Positions 22,525-34,798 of a stretch of 64,000 nucleotides of DNA are shown here, one piece after another. The notes below the pieces were generated by a model. It had not been told where the DNA came from and ran no database searches. It worked only from the letters and a program-made list of their open reading frames with translations. Position numbers and translations under genes: made by a program. The DNA comes from Cinnamomum chago. Its lineage: Eukaryota > Streptophyta > Magnoliopsida > Laurales > Lauraceae. Location: contig CP142452.1 of the NCBI GenBank assembly GCA_038049695.1, forward strand, positions 68,453,501 to 68,517,500. The letters are read 5' to 3'. Each line of letters starts with the position of its first letter. The stretch's first letter is position 1.

Positions 22525-23485
22525 GGATTCCTCTTCTTCTTCTCAATGATACATCTTTATCTTTATAACCTTCTTGTGGCAATGTGGAGAAGGTCAAGTG
22601 CTGCTTTTATTTTGAAGTATGGTATTCATGTATACAGAAGTATATCTTAGATAGAAATATTTTGTGGAGTGTGAAATTGATTGTAAAATTTCTTTAATCC
22701 TTTGCATAAATGAAATGTCTTTCCTTGCAAATTATCTATATGTAGCAGAATGATTGGTGCGAGGCATGGAAATTTTAATTTTTACCTAAAGAAAAGGGAT
22801 TTTTTTAGGGAAAATGCACCTTAAATCTTAAAAAGACCATAGAGCGTGATGTCATAAGATGTTAGACTTCCTATGAATATAGCAAGATATGGGCAAGTTC
22901 ATCAAAAAAAAGAAATGATTTCTAGATCAAAGCACTCTACATCAATGTTTGGTGTTTCTACATTGTAAGGTTGTTTTAAGAATCAAAGTATATTTTTGTA
23001 AAAAAATCCTTTATAGAAATGTTGTTCTTTTCAAATTTATACATGCAGAAATGGAAATCTATAGGAGGTATTGAACATCTGCCATGCAAAACTAAATTTT
23101 GGCTTTAAATGGGTGATACAAGCATCACTTGATGATCATAAACACGATAATTAAAAGAATAGCTTTAAATGAAAACTCTTGTTGATTATTTCTAGGCTAA
23201 TACATTTGCTTGGGCAACAACTTATATAATAACTGATGACATACTGTAGGCAACTATGCAAATATGTGGCAGATCCAAGATTTTCTTGAAATAAGCAATA
23301 GTCGACCAGTCATTCTTTTTATTAACAAATGAGTCATATTTAAATCTAAGATTTCAAGTCATTGATATGATGGGCCAGCTCCATACTAGAAAGCAAGTTG
23401 CAATCTAGATCATATTAGATTATGCCATTTTTGTGAATCAAGATTTCAACTAATGGAGGAATTGAATATTGAACATTATAATGTA
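22525..23485. other. RBOH 3' flank and spacer
   Basis: Contains the RBOH 3' UTR (end not located) and AT-rich spacer up to the fossil LTR element. No second gene or clear repeat was recognised. Confidence 0.5.
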
Positions 23486-23490
23486 GATCA

Positions 23491-26400
23491 TGTAAGATTG
23501 CAATCCTAAGAGCACGAGTCATAAATCTGACACGAACCGAGCCCGAGATTATGATTAATCCGAGTTAACCCCGTGTCGCGTCGCATACTTACTCCCGTGA
23601 ACTTTAATCACATAAAATTCACAAGGGATATCAACTAACATATTATGTGGAATATAAATAAATATACATTTCTCATGTATAAAACAAAATTCCTTTACAA
23701 TATAAACAACATTCATTTGCACATTTAATTACAATGCAAGCAATGAAAAGTACAAAACATTTCCAACAAATTCCATCATCAAAAGTTTTCTTTTCAATTT
23801 TCGTTTCAATATCATAATCATATGATATTGCTTCACTTCCACTCAACTAGTCCTCCTGGAGGAACCGGATCGGTCGTCTCCGCTAGCGATGTGGCCTCAA
23901 AAGAACTGACTTTGGCAGCTGTGCCTGTAATGTCATCAATAACACTATGAATTTAACAATTCAGCAATGTATAAACAATTACATGATTAAACATGCTAAT
24001 TATACATTTAATCCACCTAACTCATTGTTAGACCAATACAAAGTCAATTTATAATCAATAAGAGTCTTATTATTTGGCAAACTACAGTAGCATTTCTAAT
24101 CAAACCACATATTCCTAAAAATGAAGGATTTCCATCTTCCATATGGAATGATTCATATATTGTGGGATTTATCAGTGCCCGGGCTAAGGACAACTGACAT
24201 CACCACGGAACTCCAGAACACTTCCAAATAATCTGCTGCAGCAGTAACAGCTTTAATAAGCTTAAAGAAATCACCATGTAGTGCCAGACTAAAAAACAAT
24301 ACAGTTCATATATTAATTCCGTTCAATTACAATTAACAGATTCAATTCAACATACAAATTCAATTAAATAATTTCAATCATTCAGGTGTAATACTCAATT
24401 CTTTAATGTACGTGTTATTCTTGATGAACATCACAAGTTATATGTATTTTATACATTAAAGTCTCCTTAATTAACACTCATGGAGGTAAAATAGTATTAA
24501 CAATAACCTTGATATAATCAATAGGCTCATTTCCTTGAAACTCATAAATTAATTCTGAAATTTTATTAATTTCGGTTAACTAATCAATGTCTTATCAGCT
24601 AGTTTTAGAAGCTAATTTTTATTATCGAATTACAACTATTCAGCTTGGGTTAACCTTTTGGTTAACACTCAATTCATCTTGGATCCAAATCCAAGGATAT
24701 TACTTTATGGAAAGCGTAATTGGTTATTATCCCTTAATTGTATTATAATTAGTCATTAGACTAATTTTTATAAACCATTTATGCTCATAAACAGAACATT
24801 TGATTCAATTTGAATCATAAAAATCCCTAAAACGAATTTCACTTTCAGGCTTTTGAAACTGATTTTTCTTCCTTCTTCTTTACATTCAAACCATTCATAT
24901 CCCGTAATCAAATGGAACCTCTTTTTCCCCCATCATTCATCACTTCATATATACACATAAATAACATCTCTAATCCATTAACAATCATCCAATCAATTCA
25001 TTGATTCTTCTAAAAACATAGATTGAATCCATGATCATAATAAATCAAATAAAGCCACATCAATTAACATATAATCATTAATAACTATTTATACTTGCCT
25101 TTAGTTGAGTTAAACACGAAAACCTTTTTTTTTTAAGCTTGATTTGAGTCAAGTTCTCTCAATCTCAAACCCTATTATCATAGGAACAACAAAAAATAAT
25201 AATTTCTGATAACTATTTGTGCTATAAACGTCACTTCAAACTAACTATTCAATACCTGAAAGTTATACAAAGAATCTATTTACTCACTTAAAACTCAACA
25301 AAAAGAAATCACAGCTTCTCTTTAGCTTCAAATACAAGGAAAATTGAAGAGAACAATGGAGAAGATGAAGTTCACAAATTCCTTTTTAAAATCACTTGCA
25401 AGAATCCTTTTCCAAGCATTAATTCATCTAAACAACCCATTCACATAAATCAATATAACATGGCTGAGTTCATAACTATATCAAATCAAATGAAATCTAC
25501 ATAATTTAGCATCTAATCATAATAAAACTGTCTACGCTTGCCTCTATTTGAAGTTTGGAACAAAAACCCCTTTTGTTAGCTTTGAGTTTTGAGATCAAAA
25601 TCTCAATTGAAACCCTCTTTGGTAACCTAACATCAAGAATAAATCCAAACGAAATTCTTGAATTTATTGTGCTAAAAATCATTCCAAATCACTTAATAGA
25701 ACGCAGAAGTTCTATAAGAATAACTAAATACTTACTTGACAGCTTGTTAAATGGAAACTTGAGATTTTCTCTAAACTTTAACTCCAAGAAAACCAAGCAA
25801 GGAGATGAGGAAGATGAAGATAACTCAAAATTCCACACAAATTAGCTTCTTTGAGCACCTTTGATGGAGACAACTTGAGAAAAGAATAAAAGAAGGAGAA
25901 CCTAGGCTGCTCTCTCTTCACTGTTGCTTCAGCTGGGATGAAAACCACCGAAGGACTAAGTTTGAGTTTCATCTCAACCCTTATTAACAGTATTTTGCAC
26001 ATAAACCCCTTATATTACACATATTTATAACTTAAGTCAATTCAAGGCTCATTTGACTCATTTGAGGTCAAATTAACACAAGTCTATTATGAAAATTGTT
26101 GCACTTGTCGAGATACACATGTTGACATCAAGTTTTACCGTATCCAACGAAATACATATAAATTTATATTTACAGAAAAGTTCTTAACTTCACTAATTTG
26201 GGTCTAACACCAACTCTATTAAGTCAATCTCTTCCAAACTCATTCCATTATGCTTAATTCATTCAAGTATGACTAATTTGATCCATTCTAGGCATTAATC
26301 ACCATTAAGTTGATAAATCATGCTTAAATCATGTTAATCTCAATTAATTATAGTTAATTTTGATTAACTCGGGATGGAGTGTAACACTCTCCTAAACTTT

Positions 26401-27840
26401 TAGAATCATTCGGTCATTCGAATGAAACATAAACGAAAATAAACATATTAAGTAAAACTCACTTGAACGAATAGCTCCGGATATTTTCGAGTCATTTGTT
26501 CTTCCAATTCCCATGTGGCTTCATTGGGTTCATGATGTGCCCAAAAGACTTTAACCCATTTGATTGTCCTTGTACGAAGAACTTGCTCCTCAGTATCAAT
26601 AATTCGAATTGGCTTCTCAACATATGTGGTGTTCGGTTGAACTTGAATCTCATCATAGTTAATAATATATGTAGGATTCGTCATATACTTTCGAAGCATC
26701 AATACATGAAACACATTATGGATACCAGAGAGTTGCGATGGAAGATCTAGACGATAAGTCACATCTCCAATTATGCTCTTTATCTTGAAAGGTCCAATAT
26801 ATCTTGGTGAAAGTTTTTCTTTCTGCCAAAATCGGGTAGTACCTTTCATTGAAGAAGTTTTCAAAAATACCCAATCATCAATGGCAAATTCCAAATCACG
26901 CCGACGATTATCAGCATAACTCTTCTGCCTTGATCGGGCTACTCTCAATCTGTCTTGCACTTTCTGCACTCTTTCAGCTGTTTTTACAATACTAGTAGGA
27001 CCATAAAAACTTCCGGTTCCAACTTCTTCCAAGCTAACTAGAGTCCTACATCCGCGAGCAAATCCTCCAATGTTTGAATTGTTCGTTCAGATTGCACATC
27101 TGTCTGTGGATGATATGCAGTACTAAATCGAAGTCTAGTACCCATTGAATTCTGGAATGACTGCCAAAATGTATAAACAACCCGACTATCTCGATCTGAT
27201 ACAATCGAGACCGGTGTTCCATGCAATTTAGTCAATTCCCTCACAAACAACTTGGACATTTCATTGAATCTCATATCCTTTCTAAATGGAAGAAAATGTG
27301 CAGACTTCGTAAGATGATTCACATTCACTCATACGGTGTCATGTTGTCTTCGGGTCACTGGTAAACCAGATACAAAGTCCATAGTCAAGGGTTCTCACTT
27401 CCATTTAGGAATATGCAAAGGATGAAGCAATCCAGGCGGCTTTCTGTGCTCAAACTTCACACGCTGACAGGTCAAGCATGAAGATACATATCCTGCTATC
27501 TCCCGCTTCATAATATTCCACCAAAACCTGTCCTTGAGATTTCTATACATTTTAATACTCCTGGATGCATAGAATACCGGGTGTGATGAGCTTCAAACAT
27601 CATTGCATGTTTCAAATCTTCTTGTGTTGATACACATAATCTGTCTCTGAAATAGGGAACTCCTTCAACCAACACAAAATCTGGTCTAACAGCAATGTTA
27701 TCATTGATTTTCACCAATTCAGGATCTTCAAACTCTCTTTCCTTGATTTGTTTGATAAGAATTGAATAATCTGTATTGATGTTTAGAAATTGACAACTCA
27801 CACCGTTCAAAATGCACAACTCACGTCTGCTCATCAACAA
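23491..27840 (-). mobile_element. Fossil Ty3/gypsy chromovirus, 3' half (integrase end plus 3' LTR)
   Basis: On the - strand, in order from high to low coordinates, the following are recognisable: the end of RNase H and the integrase zinc-binding region (about 27840-27510), the integrase core with TAYHPQTD (about 27330-27040), the integrase C-terminal region and a chromodomain-like end with HHEPNEATWELEEQM (about 27030-26448), a purine-rich tract, and an LTR of about 2.9 kb (23491-26386, TG...CA ends). Long LTRs and a chromodomain suit the Tekay/Del type of chromovirus. Gag, protease and reverse transcriptase are not present here. The copy is broken in several places and is an old fossil. The LTR has its own internal repeated segment (about 25080-25400 and 25540-25860). 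Confidence 0.88.
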
Positions 27841-28446
27841 ATTGAAGAATCTCTATTGATGTATTGATATGCAACTTACGTACTCATATTAAAATGCACA
27901 AGTATCTTTAGTGACAACCAAGATAGCAAATATGATGTAAAGTCTGTTTTTGTGTGGTTGGTCGGCCCGACCTGTCGATGTAGTATCAGTCATCTTTCTT
28001 CCCTCATGCGTAATTTCTTCAAGCAGATCTCCTGTTTCAAAAACGAGAATAGTGAAATCTCAATCGAATCTTCCAACCGAGGTCTCTTCGATGCCTAAGT
28101 TAGTGATGGATCCTTTTTTGGAAAAATTATGGTATCGATTGGTCTTCAGTAGTTTCTTACCTTGTCATCAAGTCCTTCCTCCTTCTTATGCGAACTCTCC
28201 CTGGATTTTCTCCCCTCTGCCAGTGCACGTTCCCACTCCTCATCTCGTGGTGACTGGTTAACGGTTGCACCGCTGGGTCGTGAGGTGTTTCTTCCTCTTC
28301 CCCCCAATCCAGGCCTTTAATGTCTCTCCTTCCGCCAGCCATCCCAGATCCCCATTCGAGTCATTCCCCTCTTATAGGTTTGGGCTGGCAGTCAGCTCTA
28401 ACCCAAACCCAGTTCAGGACGTCTTCAAATTTCCCGCCTACATATG
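27841..28446. other. Unassigned segment between two retroelement fossils
   Basis: This lies between the broken end of the chromovirus and the first recognisable RTE LINE sequence. It is less AT-rich than its surroundings, with C-rich pyrimidine stretches. It contains overlapping open frames of 60-103 codons on both strands with no family signature. It could be the non-conserved upstream part of the LINE or a separate insertion. Confidence 0.35.
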
Positions 28447-31400
28447 ATATTAGAAAAGGGTGGAGAGAATATCTTAAGGAGCTTTTACATGAAGATTTTA
28501 TAGAAGGCACCAGAATAAGAGATTATACTTATTGCATAATTAGGGTAATAGAAGTAAAGAAGCATTTGCACAAATGAAGATGACTTTCCAATAGAGGCTC
28601 GGAGATGTCTAGGATAAATTAGGTGAATTTGGTTAACTAGGCTTTTCAATAAAGAAAGAAAATATTAGTTGAATGGAGAAGTAATGTTGTAGTACCTATA
28701 TTATATGCAAGAATAAAAGAGATATACAAATATGTATCAACTATCATAAGATTAAACAAATGAATCACACCATGAAACTATGAGAAAGACTAATGAAGTA
28801 AAGATTTAGACACAAGAACGTATTATCTAAAAAACCATTTTAGTTTCATATAAGGGTGGTAATCAATTATGGAAGCTATATTCTCATTTAGGCAATTAAT
28901 GAAGAATACCAAGAAAACTAGTCTTTATCGATCTAGAAAAAGCGTGTGATGAGTGATCGTGACTCCAAGTGCGGAGCTTCAATTGCAGTAATAACTGGTG
29001 AGACCATGTCGATTCACAGGGAGCTTTAGAAATAAGGCTTCCAACTTTGTCACCTGTCATAAATAAAATCTAATGTTAGCCTAAAATCTAAAAAAATACA
29101 TTCATTATTCCTACTTTAAATTAAAATTAAATACTTTTTCAAAAATAAAAATTCCTAAATCTAAAAACCTAATCTAAAATGAATCACAAGTTGTTACAAA
29201 AGAACACACAAATTAGAACATCTAATAAGAAACAATCCAAAAATAAAACTAAGAAGCTAAATTAGAAAAAAAAAAAAACCCAAGTTAGAAGCCAAATCAA
29301 TCAAAACATGCTCAATAAAGATTAGTAACAAATCAAATCACTCAAAAAGAAAACAACATACTTTCTAAAATTAGCATGGAAACCTTACTAAATTAGTTTC
29401 CTAAATTAGAAACTAGGTTAGGCAATTAGGGTTAATATATTTCCTAAGTTAGTGAACTGAGTTAATCAACTCCCTAAAGTTAAGGACTTTCCAAATAAAT
29501 AAAGATTTTCAGATCATAACAAATTTACAAAGCATTAAGTCAATCATACCTTACGTTAGAATTTCCAAATCTTAAGAAACTTCCTAAGTTAAAATCTTCA
29601 ATTCACAAAAATTAGAAAGTTCTTTTATTTCTGAAAATTATCTAAATAATCTAAAACACAAAATTAGAAACTAATCCTAAAATTAAAAAGTTAGTAATGC
29701 AATGTATGCCATGAGATGTTAGAAAATTCAAAGTTTGGAAAACTAGTATGCACGACTGTTTTTATGCATGATTTTTCCTAATCTAATGCAACCTAAAACT
29801 GAGTTTAATGGCTGGGTTTTGAACTACAATGATGCATGAATCAAATAAAAAATGAAAATGGAAAACGATTTAAAACGAATGAGATATGAGTGTATGAACA
29901 TGACTAAAAAAAAAAAGTTGTGCAGAAATTCTGCACACAGGTGGGCCCGACCAGCCATGTTTGAGCCACTGGTTCACCATCTTTCCAAAATTATTTTTGC
30001 TTGAAATTATGGGGTTCAAAAGTACACTGATCAAACTTTACTTTCCCCAAGTTTCATTGAAAAATAACGTGTTTTGATCAGGTTTTTAATTGCAAACTTT
30101 TCACACAAAATATGTCCTGAAATTCCTACAACAATGTGCGGAATTGTGCACTTTATATTGGGATCCGAATTTCCAAAAATTATTTGACCGAGATTATTGA
30201 CTCAAATCTCTGATTTTTCTTGTTTATTCAATTTCAAACTCCAATTCCAGCAACTTAAACATATCTAAACTCCACCAAGATGACTATGCATGCAATGCTA
30301 ATTAGTTTCAACCATAAACTATGCATAAAAATTCACATAAACATATAAGAAGTATAAGAAGAAACAAATGTGTGAATTTAAATGTGTAGTGTAAAAAAAT
30401 TAATGTGTGGATTGCATAAAATTAAATGTGTGGCATTAACAAGAAATTAAATGTGTGGATTTTTCAAACAAAAGTAAATGTGTGATAATTGCAATAAATA
30501 AAATGTGTGATAAGTGTGCTCTTTTTTTTATTCTCAAATCGGGTTCGTAATTACTTATTTCATGGCCTTAGGATCTTGGGTTGTCAGTCCAAGAACAATA
30601 ACAAGGAAAACACAATTCAAGCATCAATCACATAAGAAAAAGAATAATTAAAAAAAAAACTCAAACTTTTACTAATATGCAATGTTTTTACATAAAAGAT
30701 GGAGAAATAAAATTCCAAAAAAACAAAAAAAACAACTACATACTAGGATGAAAGGGACCTCTCTAGTTGAAGCTTCAAGTTGGGACAAGCCTTCTTGAAG
30801 AGAGATGAGCTATGGTAGATAAAGGAGATGAGTAGAATGATGGAAGAATTACACTAGACATGAAAGGGAGTGGACGTCCCAGGCTTCTTTAAATAGGGTA
30901 TGGGCTGCCCTATTCTTTCTCAATAGTCCCTACTTTGTTGCAAGAATCTTCTTCACTTGGTAAGTCTTCTCATTTCTTTTTCTCCATTTCATCTTCATGC
31001 ACTTGTCATATTTCATTCTTTAGCAAACTCTAGGTTGGAATCAAGAGAAAATTGAATGCCCAATATTTGTAGATTCTTTCCACTTTTGTCTCTTTGAAAT
31101 TTTCTTTCTTGATTTGACCCTTCATGAATTTTCTTAAATTATCTTGAATTATCTTCAAAAATGAACTTGGGATTTTGTGCAAAAAAAGTGGACCCCCCTC
31201 TTGGACACCCCACATGTGTGACCTACACATGTGCATGTGTGGGACCCTTTTTTTTATTTCATTTCCTGCCAGCCAAAATGAATTTCATGTGAAAAGACAA
31301 ATTTACCCTTAATTCACAATTGCATGATTGCGAGCCCATCTCTCATGAAATGATGAATGAATGCACTTGATGATTAACTAATTTCATGAGAAAAACACAC

Positions 31401-31965
31401 GTTAAAAAAATCTTTCCAAAAATAAAATTAAAAAATGGCAGGTTTCATGATTTGATAAAAAAAATGATGTTTTTTTAGCAAATTATGCAAGAATGTACAA
31501 CAATGGATAAAAAATACATAAAATCATGATGTGACACTAAATGAAGCTCTATTGGCTTGATAAATCTTTAAACTTACAAAAAATAGCCATGAAAAAGTGC
31601 ATTTTTAAAGACTTATCAATGGATACCTAGAGATTTAATTTGATGAGATTTAGATAAAAGGAGTGTCGCAAAAGGTATATTGAAATCATTAGACAAGTAT
31701 GAGGGAGTGGTAATTAACAAGTATGAGAACTACCTAGAGAGAAATATGTGAGTTTTTAGTAATCATAGATTTTGTTAGGGGTCAACTTTAAGCATTTTAT
31801 CTCTTTACACTAATTATAAACTATTTAACTAATCATGTTCAAAGGGTACCTTAGTTTATGTTGTTTGCAAATGACACAGTGTCGATGATTGATAAATGAC
31901 ATGAATGTAAAACTAATGAGATGCGAGAGGCTTTATAAACTAATGGCTTTAAAGGTACATTGGTT
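28447..31965 (+). mobile_element. RTE LINE fragment (+), split by an LTR insertion
   Basis: 28447-28953 encodes decayed pieces of plant RTE reverse transcriptase, such as KGWREYLKELLHEDFIEG, then HTMKL, then PGRSTMEAIFSFRQLM and a YRSRKS/IDLEKACD region. The reading resumes at about 31619 with IPRDLI, KSLDKYEGVV and a FADD-region remnant up to about 31965. The two halves are contiguous parts of the same domain (the IDLEKAYDRVPRDLI region of intact relatives) with a 2.67-kb insertion between them. Frameshifts and stops are common, so the LINE was already old or decayed afterwards. Its 3' end is missing. Confidence 0.85.
28954..31618 (-). mobile_element. Probable solo LTR (Athila/Tat-like gypsy) inside the LINE
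   Basis: The inserted block has TG...CA ends. On the - strand it starts TGATAAGTCTTTAAAAA and ends near CTCCCTGTGAATCGACATGG, TCTCACC and CGCACTTGG, a pattern I recognise from U5 regions of Athila/Tat-type gypsy LTRs. A TATTTAAAG box (about 30890) is consistent with a promoter on that strand. There is no coding region. Flanks are ATGAG (28949-28953) and ATGGA (31619-31623), an imperfect 5-bp duplication. A lone LTR is left when the two LTRs of one element recombine. The assignment is by memory of the pattern, not by search. Confidence 0.6.
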
Positions 31966-33009
31966 TATATTATTCAACTATCATTGGACCACACCAACCT
32001 ATTATTCTTATGCCTAAAAGGTTGCATGGGTACCTCTATACTTGTTGGCAAAGCAAAAAAAAAAAAAAAAAGGTGAACTCTCAAATCTCCTTGAGTCACA
32101 TTAGCAATAAGAGTTATTATTTACAATTTCAAATTAAATATGAAAGACCTACCAAATGAATATCCTACACATCTTACTGGAACCTAAACGTAATCTACTA
32201 TAAGCAACCTAATTATCCAACCATAATTTGTCTCCATATACATGGGACCCATCGATTCCAACTCATCCACCATTCTATAGAACCTAGAATTTACATATTT
32301 CACCAATGGGTCCCATATGTAGATAGATTAGTCAAATCTAAGCCTAGGATCATTACGCTACTTATTTGATCTCATAATTATTATTTTATGCATGTGAGCC
32401 CACCTTGAAACTTGATTTGATTGTCAATAAAAAGGCTTTTTTTATAATTCAAGAGTCATTTTCTCATGCAAGTAAATTATGTAAAATCTATCAGTGAACA
32501 TTTAACTAAATATACTTTAAAGTTTTAAAAAATAAACATTTAACTAAAATATAAGTAGTTGAGACTGGAACTCTATACATAAATATCTTTCTAATTAATT
32601 GTGTTGTAATTTAAATTTGTATTTTGATGAATACATGAATTTATCATTCAATAGCTTTAGGTATATCTTAACTAATATTTAATTTAGCATTTGATTTGCA
32701 TGTGAGTAATAAGAAAGAAGTCGAAATTAAAGCAACTTGGTTTTTAAGAGAGAAATAAATTACTTGGAAGATGAATCAAAAGTCATCATGAATTTAAAAA
32801 TTAGACCAACATGCTCATGGGTGAGTGGCATTTGAACCTTGGTATCACATTTATGCTTTGAGTCTTCAATTTGGCAGTATCACACTTGGTCCTAGTCCTA
32901 CTTCCAAATAAAAAAAGGATAGAATTTGAGGGTTTAGCCAGAAAATCCCCGACTCATTGAAGATATAAAAAAATGGCTCAGAAAGTCTCCATGCACCGCA
33001 GTGGTTCTA
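31966..33009. other. Spacer without recognisable gene
   Basis: AT-rich spacer between the LINE fragment and the inverted-repeat element, with a poly-A run at about 32056-32072. Nothing recognisable was found on either strand. Confidence 0.5.
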
Positions 33010-34400
33010 GAGGCTTGATTTGGTTTTTTTTTTTTTTTTTTTTGTCAATTTTCCTTGAGAGTGGATATCGTCGCTCCTCTTGTCTTTTTACAATCAATCA
33101 TATCTCATTTTTCCTATTTTCATCTTCCCCCTTTCCCTCACCTCCTCCATCGATCTCAAACCAACTGGTCCCATGCGCTCCCCATCGATTGCAATGCTTC
33201 TTCTTCCACCTTTTTTCACCTTCTAGCAAGCACGTAGAAATTCTAGTTATCTTTTTCCTCTTCATGGCTCACAACTCGTTGGAGATCAAGGAGGGTTTGT
33301 GCAGAACTCAAAACTCAACTCTATCCCACTATTGTGACATTTAATTTATGAGGTTTGTGTTTGAGCTTGAGTTGGAGTTGGAGGAAAAAGGAGAAGGAAG
33401 ATGAAAAAACGAGCGTAGGAGGAGAAAGAAGAAAAATGAGCGGGAACAATCACATGTGAACGAGGCTATCCCCGCTCATAAAAGGTGCATCTATCAGATG
33501 AGTGTGTTCATCCACTAGAAGAATTCTGTCATGGGTGGGGATATCGCCGCTCATCGCATATAAAACTCCATATATTGAGCGGGGACATCCCCTCACGTAA
33601 AATATTACATTCTCAATTCATCCATTGAGAAAATCTATCATAAGCGGGGATATCGTCGCTCATCACATATAAAAGTCATAATATGAGCGGAGATATCCCC
33701 TCTCACTCGCGATTGTCCCCGCTCGTTTTTCTTCTTCCTCCTCCTTTGCTTGGTTTTTCCACCTTTTGCCACTTTCTTCCTCCAACTCCAACTCAAGCTA
33801 AAATCCAAACCTCACATATTAAATGTCGCAATAGCAGGATAGTAAGAAAAGTTGAAGAGGAAATATTGCAATATGTTGAGGTCAACGTCCACCATCGCTC
33901 CTAAGCGATCATAATTGTGGTCGAGCTCTCGCCCTCACCATAAAACTATTGTGTGTCGTTTCCTATCACCAATTGATTTTCGGATAAGTGGTAGCTCAAT
34001 GAGGTGTAAGATCTTACAAGTAGTATCAGAGCCTAGTAGGTCGGGTGTTCCAGTCACGGGATATGCATTATGCGAGTTCGCAGTAGGAGTCACGGTGGGT
34101 GAGCGGTTGAGGGAGGGATTGTTGAGGTTAACGTCCACCTTCGCCCCTAAGTGGTCATAATCATCGTCGGACCATCGCCCTCACCATAAAACTATTATTA
34201 TACCGTTTCCTATCACCAATTAATTTTGGGATAAGTGGTAGCTCAATGGGGTGTAAGATCCTACACAATCAATGAGAGTTGAGATCAAAGGAAAATGAGG
34301 AAAATGAAAAAGGAAAAAATAGAAAAAGAATTAATTGTAAAATGATAAGAGGAGCGGATATTATCCCCTGTCAAGGAACCTAAACCAAATTAGGCATGAG
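33010..34400. mobile_element. Large inverted-repeat element with repeated 20-bp palindrome
   Basis: The left arm (about 33010-33480) and right arm (about 33660-34400) are inverted copies. For example TTCCTTGAGAGTGGATA..GTCGCTCCTCTT near 33050 matches the reverse of the sequence near 34350, and TTGAGTTGGAGTTGGAGGA near 33370 matches the reverse at about 33780. Variants of the palindrome GAGCGGGGATATCCCCGCTC or its halves occur at about 33056, 33464, 33534, 33579, 33640, 33684, 33710 and 34351. The right arm is enlarged by a TRIM at 33874-34265. No coding content, exact ends or target duplication could be fixed, so the superfamily is open. Confidence 0.7.
33874..34265 (+). mobile_element. TRIM (miniature LTR retrotransposon)
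   Basis: Two direct terminal repeats of about 145 bp, 33874-34018 and 34120-34265, both start TGTTGAGG and end CTTACA/CCTACA. Just inside the left one is a primer-binding site like that for initiator tRNA-Met (TAGTATCAGAGCC). Just before the right one is a purine-rich tract (GAGGGAGGGA). Flanks are CAATA and CAATC. It is non-coding and of normal TRIM size, so structurally whole. The two repeats differ at roughly 20 positions, so it is old. It lies in the right arm of the inverted-repeat element. Confidence 0.85.
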
Positions 34401-34798
34401 CCCCCGTAAAATCCTCCTGGAATTTACAACACTAAAAAAATAGTGTGTACTATTTTGCGCGCTCCGGAGGTGTACCTATGATTATGTGTTGATTCCTACC
34501 GACAGGCGCTCTCTGTCTATGAATTTGGTGTGGGAGCGACAGAGAAAGAGAGATGTGAAAGTCCCAAACTCGCATTTTGCCCGCCCAATTCCTTATTTGA
34601 AACTCTTCTCTTCTTCTTTTTGTCACTGCACTTGTCGTCGCTTTTACTCACCAGTCACTACTCCTTCCTCACCAAACCTCTCTCTCTTTCACTTCTTTTC
34701 TCCTTCTCAAAACACTCATCAGAAGAAAAACCCTAACCCTAGAAATCACCACATTCTTCTTCTTCTTATCTTCTCTTCCCTGCTCGGATTGATCTCTC

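Noticed and set aside
33464-33720. Regularly spaced palindromes as a CRISPR-like array
   Set aside because: Spacers are unequal, the repeats are degenerate and lie within a large inverted repeat of a plant genome; there is no biological basis for CRISPR here.
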